Source of the DNA: Papaver somniferum
Lineage: Eukaryota > Streptophyta > Magnoliopsida > Ranunculales > Papaveraceae
Direction of reading: 5' to 3'
Length of the DNA stretch: 64,000 nucleotides
NCBI RefSeq assembly: GCF_003573695.1
Contig: NC_039366.1
Location: 163,250,770 to 163,314,769 of the forward strand
Shown here piece after piece: positions 30,297 through 40,725 of the stretch (the first letter of the stretch is position 1; the number at the start of each line of letters is the position of its first letter). Below the pieces are notes generated by a model. That model made no database searches. It was given only the letters and a program-made list of their open reading frames with translations, and was not told where the DNA came from. Both the position numbers and the translations under genes were made by a program.

Positions 30297-33060
30297 ATGG
30301 GTTCAAGGTCAGAACCAATACCAGTAGAAATAAGTCCATTAAAACAGGACCCAGCGTGGAGACATGTACAAATGTTTAAGAATGATGGAAAAGTTCAACT
30401 GAAATGTAAATATTGTCTGAAACTATTTAAAGGTGGTGGAATCCATAGAATTAAAGAACATTTAGCTAATCGGAAAGGGAATGCACCTTGTTGTCCAAGA
30501 GTTCCTCAAGATGTTAAAAACCAAATGTTACAAAGTTTAGAAGTTATTGCAGTCAAGAGTGGTAAAAAACAAAAAGATGCTAATGGAGTAAAGAATCTTG
30601 AACAATCCGAGTTGGGTAGTTTGCATGTCGTTTCCCAATCGAATTTAAACACTGGTTTACAATTGCATTCTCCTCAAAATTTGGTTGAACAAAGTCCTCT
30701 GGGTAATTTGCATGTTGCTTCCCGTTTGAATTTAAACACTGGTTTACAATTGCATTCACCTCAAAATTTGGTTGAGCAAAGTCCACCAGGGTTTATCACG
30801 CCACAAGATGAAGGAATGAGAAGTAGAGCTTCGGATAAAAAGAAGAAAGGAAGAGTGGAGAATTCTAGTTCCACTCTGGCCCCTTTGCCTCTTGATACAT
30901 GTCCACCAATAACGAATGACCTTAACAGGGTGTCCACAGTAGATAAGGATCAAGTGCATATGGCAATTGGGCGGTTTTTGTATGATATTGGAGCTCCTTT
31001 AGATGCAGTAAACTCATCTTACTTCCAGCCCATGATTGATGTGATTGCATCAAAAGGATTAGGACTTCAAGCAACTTCGTACCATGACCTTCGAGGTTGG
31101 ATTTTGAAAAATTCGGGTGAAGAAATGAGTGGCTTCTTGGATAGACATAAGGCAGCATGGGGAAAGACTGGATGTTCAATCCTGGTCGATGAATGGATTA
31201 CAGAAACTGGCAGAATATTGATAAATATTTTAGTTTACTGCGCTGAAGCTACCGTCTTTCTCAAAACTTATGATGTGTCTAATATAGTTACCTCTGTCGA
31301 TGCTCTTTATGAACTGCTGAAGGAAGTAGTGGAAGAAGTTGGGGTAAGAAATGTTGTGCAAGTGATTAGTGACAGTACAGATCACTACATAGCAGCGGGG
31401 AAAAGGTTAACTGAAACTTACCCCACTATGTATTGGACCCCGTGTGCAGCTCGTGCAGTAAATTTGATTCTAGAAGATATTGGAAAACTCGAGTGGGTGA
31501 ATATGATCCTTGAGCATGTTAAAAGAGTCACTAGATTTATCTACAACCATGGTGTGATTTTGAATATGATGAGAAGGTATACAGGTGGAATGGATTTAGT
31601 GCAACCTAGTCACACCCGCTCTGCCACAGACTTTACCTCGCTGAAAACCATGGTTAGTTTGAAAGATACTTTGCAGGGGATGGTTACTTCGCAGGAGTGG
31701 GTGGACTCGGTACTCTCAAAGACGCCAGGAGGAATTGCAGTGATTGACATCATACTTAGTCAATCATTTTGGTCCTCATGTTCTACCCTTGTTCTGTTAA
31801 CAGATCCTCTTGTGGGGATTTTGAGTATGGTTCACAGTCATGAGCGCCCTTCAGTTGGTTACATTCTTGCTGGAATTTATCGGGCCAAGGAAGCTATCAA
31901 GAGAGTGCTGGTTGAGAAGAAAGAGTACATGTTGTACTGGAAAATTATCGATAATAGGTGGGACCAGCTACTTCAGCACCCTCTTCATGAGGCTAGTTTT
32001 TTCCTCAACCCGAAGTACTATTATAGTCTCAAAGGTGATGTTCATGATAAGATCCCATCAGGAATGTTAGATTGCATTGAGAGATTAATGCCTGATATTA
32101 AAGTCCAAGACAAAATTAACAAAGAGATGATAGGATACAAGAATGTCGCAGGCGATTTTGGACGTAATATGGCTGTTAGAGCAAGACATACTCTGCTCCC
32201 TGGTAAGACTTCTGCACATATTAATGTTAGAGGCTGGCCTTCTTTTCAGTTTCCAAATTTTTGAATTAAGCTAATTTATAGCAACAATTTTAACTCTTAA
32301 AGCTGAATGGTGGTCTACATATGCTGGAGATTGCCCAAATTTGGCACGATTAGCTATCCGTATTTTAAGCCAGAACTGTAGTGCTACTGGATGCAAGCGG
32401 GACCCTATTCCTTTTGAACAAATCCATAAAACAAGAAACCGTCTTGAGCATCAAAGGCTGTCAGACCTTGTATTCGTCCAGTACAACTTGCGTTTGCAAC
32501 AAATGTAAGTCAAAAACGGGGTCTGTTTTGGAAAACTTTAATAAAGAGATGAATTGTGTTTGACAAGAAGGAGCTTTCTTTTGTGTGATTATGTACAGTA
32601 AACTTCAGAAAAATAGTGAGCCAGGAGCTATGGACCCTATCTCCTTAGAAAGCTGTAATTTTGCCCAAGAGTGGGTAGCGGAGAAGGAAGAGTTCTTTGA
32701 AGAAGGGGATTCTAATTGGGTGGCACTAAAGCATCCCGTCGGCAACACTATGCCATTAGAGTGGGTAACTCAAAATGTTGACCAGGACATTCAAGATGAT
32801 TTATTTGAAGACTTGTTTGCAGGTAATTATCGAATATGTTTTTTTATCTTGAATAGTCGTCCTCTCTGTTAAGCTATGTTAGATGGTCATTGGACTTTCC
32901 ATGTTCAAGCTCAGTGGCTATCCGATGTAACAAAATCAGTGAGGATGTTTTCCTGCAATGAATAGTGCTTATAAATTTGAAAACATATGGTGCAGATTTC
33001 AGGTATCAAGATAAAGGATATGGAATGGGAATCGACGACGATGATGATGATGATAAGTAA
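30297..33060 (+). CDS. Domesticated hAT transposase-like BED zinc-finger protein
   Basis: Exons are 30297-32202, 32303-32504, 32599-32822 and 32996-33060. All introns are GT-AG, the phases agree, and the product is 798 aa. An N-terminal BED-type zinc finger (LKCKYCLKLF...HRIKEHL) should bind DNA. A DUF659 region follows (YHDLRGWILKN, GCSILVDEWIT, TPCAARAVNLILEDI). The C-terminal hAT dimerisation region spans the exon 1/2 junction (LLPAEWWSTYAG, LARLAIRILSQNC). An Asp-rich tail (GIDDDDDDDK) ends the protein. Similar single-copy hAT-derived genes are widespread in plants; their roles are mostly unknown, and a nuclear DNA-binding role is likely. No terminal inverted repeats are visible. The start is chosen because a leader intron ends at 30295, making the in-frame ATG at 30255 intronic. 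Confidence 0.85.
30600..30791 (+). repeat. In-frame 87-bp tandem duplication within the hAT-derived gene
   Basis: Units start at 30600 and 30687, with a partial third at 30774. Each encodes 29 residues including LNTGLQLHSPQNLVEQS. It lies in the linker between BED finger and DUF659 and keeps the reading frame. Confidence 0.88.
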
Positions 33061-33731
33061 TGAAGATAACAATTGACGACGATGACAGGTGATGTGAAGC
33101 TGATTGTATTATATGTAGGCAAAACTGTTTTAGGAAGAGATTAGTGCATTGACATGAATGATAGTTATTGTCAACGAGATGTAGTTAAGGATCAGTTGGT
33201 GTTGATTTTTTTATCAACCAAAGGTCAGCTAGTGCTTGTACTATTTTTAGTTTATTTTCAAATGCGTAGACCTGAATTTCTTTTGAGACAAATTGGTGCC
33301 GGCAACTAAAAAACTTGCTTTTATGTGCATGAGGTGACCCTATCATGTTTTCTGTTTCTTTTTTCTTTGTTTGTCATGCTTTCTGAAGATGCTTGATGCG
33401 CTGATGGATGGAGTATATTTCATCGAAATTGAGATGCTTGATTTGTTTTATGGATGTGGACACAGTATTCTTCTTGTTGTGACTCGTAGCGTCAGCCGGC
33501 CAGTTTGGTTTTAATGCCATTTGGAATCAATTAGACTAATTGACAAAACCTATGGTGAGGTTTGTCTCATCGATAGTTTCAAATATTTAAGTGAATGTTA
33601 AATATTTGAGTGAATGTTATTAGCTTCTGTTTTTATAATCAGGCATTTTCTGCACACTCTTCTTGTTTTCTACTTTTCTTTCTCTCGTCTCCTCTTCTCT
33701 CTTTGATACTGCCTGCTTTTTATATTTGCTC
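33061..33731. other. Intergenic region
   Basis: This is probably the 3' UTR of the hAT-derived gene, then the promoter of the inhibitor gene. AAATATTTRAGTGAATGTTA is duplicated in tandem near 33585-33620. Nothing else is recognisable. Confidence 0.5.
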
Positions 33732-34140
33732 ATGACTGAAGTAAACCATCCACAACAACCTGCGGAACCAATCCACTCAGGTAAAACTAAGTCAGTAACT
33801 AGCGTGATTTAGTAGTTCGGGTTATACAGGAATTGGTTTGTCATTGCTGGAATTTGCAGCCTGTCATCAATGTTTCTTGTGCCTGCTGATACAATTTTTT
33901 TGGCAGTGTTATGTATCTGCTGTTATTTTGAACTCTTTTGTAGGTCCAAAGACAAACTGGCCAGAGTTGGTGGGTTTGAGTGCAGAAGAAGCTCAAAACA
34001 CGATCAAAGAAGACAGGCCTGCAGTTCAGATCCAAGTGGTTCCACCTGATCACTTTGTCACCATGGATTTCAACCAAAGCCGTGTTCGCCTATACTTGGA
34101 TTCCTCAGACAAGGTCTCAAGGACACCCCAACTCGGCTAA
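33732..34140 (+). CDS. Potato inhibitor I family serine protease inhibitor
   Basis: Exon 1 is 33732-33780 and exon 2 is 33944-34140, joined across a GT-AG intron in phase 1 to give 81 aa. Exon 1 supplies a short polar leader (MTEVNHPQQPAEPIHS). Exon 2 holds the whole inhibitor fold: KTNWPELVGLSAEEA at the start, RVRLYLD in the core, TPQLG at the end. The binding loop reads FVTMDF; by alignment with barley CI-2 the P1 residue is Met, suggesting subtilisin- or chymotrypsin/elastase-like targets. There are no cysteines and no signal peptide, usual for this family. Such proteins are often wound- or pathogen-induced; nothing in the sequence shows that here. Confidence 0.9.
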
Positions 34141-34748
34141 AAATCCTAGTTAAATATCTATGCGTTCCCAATTCTTACATATATTACATGTTTTAATTTT
34201 CAGAACTAGCATCCTTAATAACTTGTCCATCTCAATACTAAAATATCGTCATCGCTTACATCCAGTTTAAAATTATGTAGATAATAGAAAAGCCTAATGC
34301 CTTGTACTCTTAACCTGCTCACACTTTACCATTGGGCCACTGCTTACTGGTACGGTAACCATATCCCTCCACTATGCCAAACTCAAATAAACTTGACCTC
34401 AATGTTTTGTGTATGTACATTGTACTAGAGGTAGAATTGAGGAGTTTCAATCTAGTCATAGTACAGACAACACTCAACAGAATGAGCAGACAGGCCATTT
34501 TCTTTTATTAGATTCTCTTCTTTACATTTTTGTATTAATTCATCAATCTTTCTGGATGGGAGTCGTTGAACGCTTTAGTCGGATGGCTGAATGATTTAAC
34601 CACAAATCAAAAGGAAGATAATGTTGCCTATTATTGATTCCACTCATTTAAAGGCCAAAGTGTCGATAATTCTTTTCTAATATTCTTCATTACTTTATTT
34701 TATATACTATACTATATACTTTACACATTCTAATCCCGAAAAAGAAAA
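34141..34748. other. Intergenic region
   Basis: AT-rich sequence between the inhibitor gene and the convergent kinase gene. I see no conserved coding, repeat or RNA feature. Confidence 0.5.
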
Positions 34749-35329
34749 TTAAAAAAAACTAACCAGAAACCAAAATCGGCTGTTTTGACAACCTTGGAGT
34801 CTTAGAGTCAAACACATTACCAGCCCCTGAACCACCCTCAGGAGCCTTAAACAGACTCGGAAACCGTGGCCTATGAGGAGTAAGCCGCTTGGACAAGATT
34901 GCGGTTGGCTACCTACCTTCACCATGTCTAGTAGAGAGAAGGTAAAGAGAACCAGAAGAAGCAGCATTTTGATCTTGATCACTGTCGATAGCATCATTTC
35001 TAACTTAGAAGATTGTACGGACTTGTCGAAAGAATATGAAGGATAAGAATGAATAAAATCTTCAAACTCGATATCATTCCTGCCAGTTTCATTTTCACCT
35101 GGTGCGCTCAATACTTCAGGCATTTTTACTTCCTTTTCCAAATACCTTACCACTTGTCTCATACTAGGACGTTCGGCAGGTTCACAATTAGAGCACATTA
35201 ACACGAGTTTCAACACCATTAGAGCGACTGCAATGGTACGACTAAACTCAAAGATCAAAGACCAAAAAAAAAGACTAAATATGAGTTTAATCTGTATTGT
35301 GACGTTATGGGGAGAAGACCAAATTTGGT

Positions 35330-35790
35330 CGCGCGTAAAACAATTTTACGCATGAAGACGGGCGGAAGTATTAGTTACGTTTCATTTCTGCGCGGAATTA
35401 TAAATTACGTTTCAAACGGGCGTAAATATAAATCACGTCTGTTATCGAGCGTAAATATAAATTACGTTTCGTATGGGGCGGAATCTTAAATTCCTCCCGT
35501 TGATCAGACGGATTCCAAATGACCGCTCGAAGAAACGTAAAAATAAATTCCGCCCGAGTTAAACACGGTCACACAGCACGTGTGAGATCAGACGGGCGAA
35601 CATCTGGTGTCCGCGTGATGAATTGTACGGACGGACATCTGCTGTCCGCGTGATGAATTTGTCATGCGTAAAATATTTTTACGCCTGAGACGGGCGTATC
35701 CAAAATTTCCGCCCATTAGGTTTTCATTAGGGCGTACTCTTCCTGTCCGTCTGATGAAATTGGGCGTACTCTTAAGCAACCGCCCCTTCC
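35330..35790. repeat. Left subterminal palindrome array of the Harbinger-like element
   Basis: Short facing pairs of GGCGTAAAT/ATTTACGCC and GGCGGAATT/AATTCCGCC repeat about every 30 bp, separated by variable spacers. The right end (38560-38830) carries the same motifs. The pattern suggests transposase binding sites; this is inference. Confidence 0.75.
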
Positions 35791-35849
35791 ACCAATACCG
35801 CCTCTCCTTCCCAACCACAACCCATCTCTTCTACACGAGCCTTCTTCTT

Positions 35850-36047
35850 CTCAGTTCATATTCTTCCACAGTTCATATTCTTCTTCTCTTCACCGCCCCT
35901 CTTCAGTTCATATTCTTCTTCTCCATATTCTTCATATTCTTCATATTCTTCAGTTCATATTCTTCATATTCTTCTTCTCCATTCCCATCTACCAACCGCA
36001 CAAAAACCCTAAAAACTCCACAAAAACCCTAAAAACTCCATTATAAG
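35850..36047 (+). promoter_or_regulatory. Leader of the PMD gene with TTC/CAT-rich repeats
   Basis: AGTTCATATTCTTCTTCTC-type units repeat to about 35985. A duplicated CAAAAACCCTAAAAACTCCA and a good donor (GTATGT at about 36049) follow. This resembles a transcribed pyrimidine-rich leader whose intron ends at the acceptor CGTAG just before the ATG at 36703. Confidence 0.5.
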
Positions 36048-36300
36048 GTATGTATTTTCTACTTTCTTTATTCAATTTGTGTAATAATAATATCATGTAT
36101 TGTATTTTTTGTTCGAATTTATTTAGGGTTTTTACGTTGAAAATTGAATCAGACTTTATTACTAATTGGATATTCATATTGGGTTAATCAAATTTTATTA
36201 AAATTGGGTTAATCACGTCTTAATCCAATAGTATGTTAATGTTAATGTTATTACTTTTGTTACTGTTTCGGAATTTAATTTAATTTTTTGTTTTATTTAA

Positions 36301-36580
36301 TAGTTATAAATATTAATAATTGGATAATTATTTTTTGTTAATTTAGTTACGTGATTTAATTTAATATATTTTTTTGTTAATTTAATTTCGTAATTTAATT
36401 TATTTTTTTGTTAATTATAAATAGTTATAAATATAGTTAATTGGATAATTATTTTTTGTTAATTTAGTTACGTGATTTAATTTAATTTATCTTTTTGTTA
36501 ATTTAGTTTCGTAATTTAATTGAATTTTTTGTTAATTATAAATAGTTATAAATATAGTTAATTGGATAATTATTTTTTTG
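36301..36580 (+). repeat. 121-bp AT-rich tandem repeat
   Basis: Units begin TAGTTATAAATAT at 36301, 36422 and 36543 (the last partial). They lie inside the leader intron of the PMD gene. Confidence 0.85.
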
Positions 36581-36702
36581 GTTAAATTTATGTTTATGGA
36601 ATTTTATGATGTTGAAATTTTGTTCGGTTAAATTTATGTCTATTATGGTTCGTGGATTGGTCTTTTAATTATGAAATTGTATTTAACATGTTTGTGCGTA
36701 GA

Positions 36703-37533
36703 ATGAACAAGTTTATATCGAGGTTTAGTGGTCGCCAAAAGACCAACAAGAGACAAAAATCTACCGAAGTTGATCACAACTTAATCTCTACCGGTCAAAT
36801 TGAGGAGGTCGATGTTCCCGGGTTAGGGAGGTTTCCTATAGTGGAAGATGATAAGCCGCACGCTACTGAAGACATTACATTTTCAGACGCACCAACATTT
36901 AAGTTTAAACATCGTGGATGTCTGGCATCGGTAATTCATTATTATAAATTTATTTCAATACATTGTCCTAGAGTTAAATATTTGATTGAAAAAGCGGGGT
37001 GGGAAAAATTGTTGAACATAGAGTGTAGCGCTACCCAACATGCCGTTGTTGATTATATTGTTGAGAGGTTTTGGGATACAACCAACACGTTCCATTTTCC
37101 ATTTGGTGAGATGGGGTTCACGCCATTAGATTGGGTCATGTTAACTGGACTGAGTATCGGTGATGGTTATGTAGTTCCGTATGATTCGAGCCTATACCAA
37201 TTTGACTATGTCCGTGAGAAGATTTTTCCGGATATCACACAGGGAACAAGAGGCGCGTCGTGGGTATCAAACTCAATTACAATTACATATTTAAGCTCAT
37301 ACTTCAAAGAAGATAAGTTGGTGGCGGCTAATGAAGATTCTCTCCTCGCCCATAGAATAGCAATTGCCTTTTTTATGTATGTTTTGAGTCAATTTTTCTT
37401 TTCTAATGCAAAGAACTATATTGATGCTGGATGGTTAGCTGCCTTGGCTATTTTAGCCGCATGCTCAGCTTGTTTTTGTGCAAACTCGGCCGTTATTTGT
37501 TCCATCTTGAATCTTGATTGTTCCCGGTATTGA
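36703..37533 (+). CDS. Plant mobile domain (PMD) protein fragment carried by the Harbinger-like element
   Basis: The ATG at 36703 lies one base after a splice acceptor. The ~90-residue N-terminus is basic, then polar. From about residue 100 the frame matches the PMD/aminotransferase-like domain (PF10536 type): RVKYLIEKAGWEKLL, VVDYIVERFWDTTNTFHFPFGEMGFTPLDWVMLTGLSIG, AHRIAIAFFMYVLSQFFF. After the segment IDAGWLAAL near 37440 the sequence becomes the antisense of the Myb-like ORF1, and the frame ends at 37533 without the C-terminal half of the domain. PMD proteins such as the MAIN family act in silencing and genome stability in plants, and PMD genes are often found in transposons. This copy is probably truncated. 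Confidence 0.7.
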   Translation: MNKFISRFSGRQKTNKRQKSTEVDHNLISTGQIEEVDVPGLGRFPIVEDDKPHATEDITFSDAPTFKFKHRGCLASVIHYYKFISIHCPRVKYLIEKAGWEKLLNIECSATQHAVVDYIVERFWDTTNTFHFPFGEMGFTPLDWVMLTGLSIGDGYVVPYDSSLYQFDYVREKIFPDITQGTRGASWVSNSITITYLSSYFKEDKLVAANEDSLLAHRIAIAFFMYVLSQFFFSNAKNYIDAGWLAALAILAACSACFCANSAVICSILNLDCSRY

Positions 37534-38248
37534 GAATTGAAATTTTCTTGCTGTGTAATAATTATTCCCATCAATTCCTCTTGGAGGTTGGATTTCTCTC
37601 GCCCGGTTTTCTTCAGTCGTTTAGCTGCTTTTTTTCCCATCTGACGAAGGTATGTATTCTCTATGTCTCCTTTATCTGTGTCGTTACCGGACTCGACTTG
37701 AGTGCCATCTTCCTCGGTATTCACGCTACTATCCAAATCGTGCGTCGTATCAAAAAAAGTCGATCGACGATTATATTTTATATTTTCTATGACAATTGGG
37801 TAGCACTCTTCGTGCCTAAATTTTCTTCCATGATTGCATTCCTTAAACCGTTTGTTTACTTCTTCGAGCTGTTAATGTTTTTAAAAACAATTAGGTTCAT
37901 GGGCATCTAAATATTAGAAAATAATTGTTTCAAAACAGAGAGAATACTCAGGGTCATTTACGGACCCCATCCCGTATGATATTCACCTTCCACTTCCGCC
38001 TGTTTTGCAGAAAACAACGCAACTTCTTTACTTATTCCCTGAAATCGTTTTTGCCAGGAACTCCAAGACCGCTCTGGTTTATCCGGTAAATGAGCTTCAA
38101 TATCATCCTTGATACGAGTCCACAACGCAATCTATGATTGATCAGCTCCAACACCGGGATCTTGAGATATTGATAAATGAATTTTACACATCGTGACATC
38201 TTCGATTGTCGTAAAATTTGGACCTCTTGCTATTCGTGGTGGTGCCAT
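37416..38248 (-). pseudogene. Harbinger ORF1, Myb/SANT-like protein
   Basis: From ATG 38248 the frame gives a short N-terminus, TMCKIHLSISQDPGVGADQS, then TAG (38132-38134), then LWTRIKDDIEAHL and RSWSSWQKRFQGISKEVALF. This is the Myb-like region of Harbinger ORF1 proteins. Further pieces in other frames (KRFKECNHGRKFRHEECYP near 37800-37860) and the final 106-aa frame (GKKAAKRLKKTGREKS..., coiled-coil) complete the expected order, with likely introns between. In Harbinger elements this protein helps the transposase bind DNA and enter the nucleus. The stop makes this copy non-functional. Confidence 0.65.
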
Positions 38249-38559
38249 TAAAAACGATTCGATGAAAATTTTCAAAATGATTTGAAATATGGAAAACTAT
38301 TTTTTCTTCCTGATACTATTTTTTTCTTGCCGAATACAACGAATGATATGAAAATGTTAAAGGAAATCATCTGGTATATATAGGTATAAAATAAACCCGT
38401 TATTAACATTCAATTTCAAACGTTCGAAAAAGATAAATATCTTACCAACGGTCAAAAATCTGCTACGCAATCTCCAACGCCAACGTTCGAAAAATTTATC
38501 ATTCTAACGTTCGAAAATTTTCATTTCATGTTTCATAATCTTTCTGATAACAGATACTG

Positions 38560-38830
38560 GGCGTAAAAAAAAAGTCCGTTTGAGAGGGGCGGAATTTTGG
38601 TGTCCGCCCCAGAGAGGCGGAATTTTGGTGTCCGCCTGGCAACACGCGGAATTCTGTTGTCCGTCTCATCAGGCGTAAATTTATGTTACGCCCGCAACAA
38701 ACGTAAATTTAAATTCCGCCCCACCAACATACGTAAATTTGGTTTACGCCCGTTAACAAACGCAATTTAAGTTTACGCCTGACAACAAACGGATTTTAAA
38801 TTTACGCCCGACTATATTAGGATTTGGGAT
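38560..38830. repeat. Right subterminal palindrome array of the Harbinger-like element
   Basis: GGCGGAATT...GTCCGCC, CGTAAATTT...TTACGCCC and related short pairs recur about every 30 bp, matching the left array in motif but not in order. Confidence 0.75.
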
Positions 38831-40725
38831 TTGATCGCGACTAAATATGGTCTGGGTTTTGATCGTGGGCTGGGTTTTGATCTTTACTCCGTCCCGCTGC
38901 GTTAGAAAATCAACCCAAATTTTTAGTCTTCCTCGCCCACTGTGGATGCTCTTAGAACCTCATCTTCATCAAATTCATCTTTCAGTCTTGGATCAACTAC
39001 ATCAAAAATCAATCCACTAGTCCATTTATCCCAAACCCAATCAATCAAAGTCAGTTCTGCAGGAACTGCTTTCGGTTCAATGGGTCTTCTGCCACAACAT
39101 GTTTCCAGTAAAAGTGCACCAAATGCAAACACATCTGAACTTGGTGTTGCTTTACCTGTTTTTGTTAACTCTGGTGCTAGATAACCCAATGTACCTACTA
39201 TTCGAGTTGTACCTGGATTTGAACCGTGTTCATACAATTTAGCAAGACCGAAATCGCCTAATCGTCCATTAAATTCACCATCTAGCAATATGTTACTAGC
39301 TTTTATATCTCTGTGAACAACAATCTGTTCCCATTGCTCATGTAGATATAGTAATGCTGCAGAAACACCTTTAATGATCTTAAATCTTTGTTCCCAACTC
39401 AAGACAATTTTGGGTTCGCGGTAGATGTATTTATCTAAGCTTCCATTAGGCATATAATCGTAAACAAGAAGCAGATCACCTCTTCTTCTGCACCATCCTT
39501 GTAGTTGAACTAGATTCCGGTGACGAAGACGTCCAATAGTTCCGATTTCCGACACAAATTCATGCAAACCTTGTTTTGAATCATGAGAAATTCTCTTAAC
39601 TGCAACCACAGCTTTCGAATTTGGCAACCTCCCTTTGTAAACTTTACCAAATCCACCAACCCCAAGTAATTCCTTTTCCTTGAAACCTTTTGTTGCAGTT
39701 TTTAATTCTTCGTAAGAGAATCGATGCGGTCCAATATCAAGTTCCCAATCTTCAATAACATCCGCATTCTTAATTTTTATAAACAAGTAAATGGCGAAAC
39801 AAACCGCAACAATAAGAAGAAGAATAGAGGAGACAGAAACACCAATTATTACTGCAACATGTTTTTTCTTAAGTCCAGGAAGTGAAGGCAACGAGCTAAG
39901 ATCAAGATTTCTAGAAATTCCATTCATTTTGAAATCCCACCCCAGTATATAATGTGAACTAGCAAGTAAACCAGTAGAAGAAGAGAGTCCATACATCGAA
40001 TCTTCGAAAACCGAAGAAAGATCTATTCTACTAGTACTGAGAATTGGTTGTTTTGGTTTCCATGAAAATGGTGAGATACTAACATTAACAACATATTCAA
40101 TAGAATCATAATCAATCCATACCTGAAATATGTTACCACTTTTGAGAGTAATGTTTACTTTTGTAGAATTCTCGGCAAAATATGCTGCGGAAACTGAAGA
40201 AGTGGAGTTCAAACCATCGATATCAATACCAATATGATTATCATCAATATCTCCAAACTCAAAATCTTGAACTGTATCAAATTCAACAGCGAATACATGA
40301 TTTGATAAGTTTCCAACATCACTGGGGTTGAATACACCAAGATATGGACTTGGAAATCCATTAAGTAGTTTGTCTGGTGATATAGTGAAGGCAAATCCAT
40401 GACCACCTAATCTTTGAAATTGAAACTGAGAAACAATTGCAAATGCAAAAGAAGTTGAAAATGAATAAACTTTTCCATTTGTGGAATTCTTAAATTGTAA
40501 TGGAGTTTGATAAGTAGCATGACCAGTTAATCTACTGGTATCATTTGTTAATTGAAGTATCCCATTTTTCTTGATCTCTGATGAACCATTTAAGCTTATC
40601 TTGTTGTTGTTGTTATGAGCTTCACTGAATCCATTGAAGAAGAATTCATCAAATTGACAGAAAACTAAAAATGGGTTTGTGATTATAAACAGAATAAACA
40701 AGAGAAATTTAGCCATTAGTAGCAC

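Larger units (their letters stand above)
35222..38951. mobile_element. PIF/Harbinger-like element, 3730 bp, TSD TTA, inside the kinase gene
   Basis: The ends GAGCGACTGCAATGG (left) and, in reverse complement, GAGCATCCACAGTGG (right) are similar terminal repeats. They are flanked by TTA at 35219-35221 and 38952-38954. This TTA duplication and the end sequence fit PIF/Harbinger. Inside are subterminal palindrome arrays, a PMD gene on + and a Myb/SANT-like ORF1 remnant on -. No DDE transposase is present, so the copy depends on another element. Removing it with one TTA reconnects the kinase frame exactly. Confidence 0.8.
34749..40725 (-). pseudogene. L-type lectin receptor kinase split by a transposon
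   Basis: The 5' part (40725-38952) encodes a signal peptide (start MAKFLLFILF at 40716 or the ATG at 40725), then a legume-lectin domain (FSFSTSFAFAI-like region, GHGFAFTISP, VEFDT). A membrane helix (VIIGVSVSSILLLIVAVCF) and a kinase domain with GVGGFGKVYKG, VAVKRI, HRDIKASNILLD, DFGLAKLYEH and APE follow. The reading ends in the transposon at 38951. The kinase C-terminus (LKLVLMCSN...RPSMRQVVRYLEKE) resumes at 35221 on the far side. The single-exon structure fits this family, and the type resembles LecRK-IV/S.4. The product would sit in the plasma membrane and sense extracellular ligands. With the insert it would lose kinase subdomain XI. Near 34985-35000 a second frame encodes a Ser-rich tail ending RHGEGR that looks more like the family's usual end, suggesting another 1-base shift. 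Confidence 0.85.
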
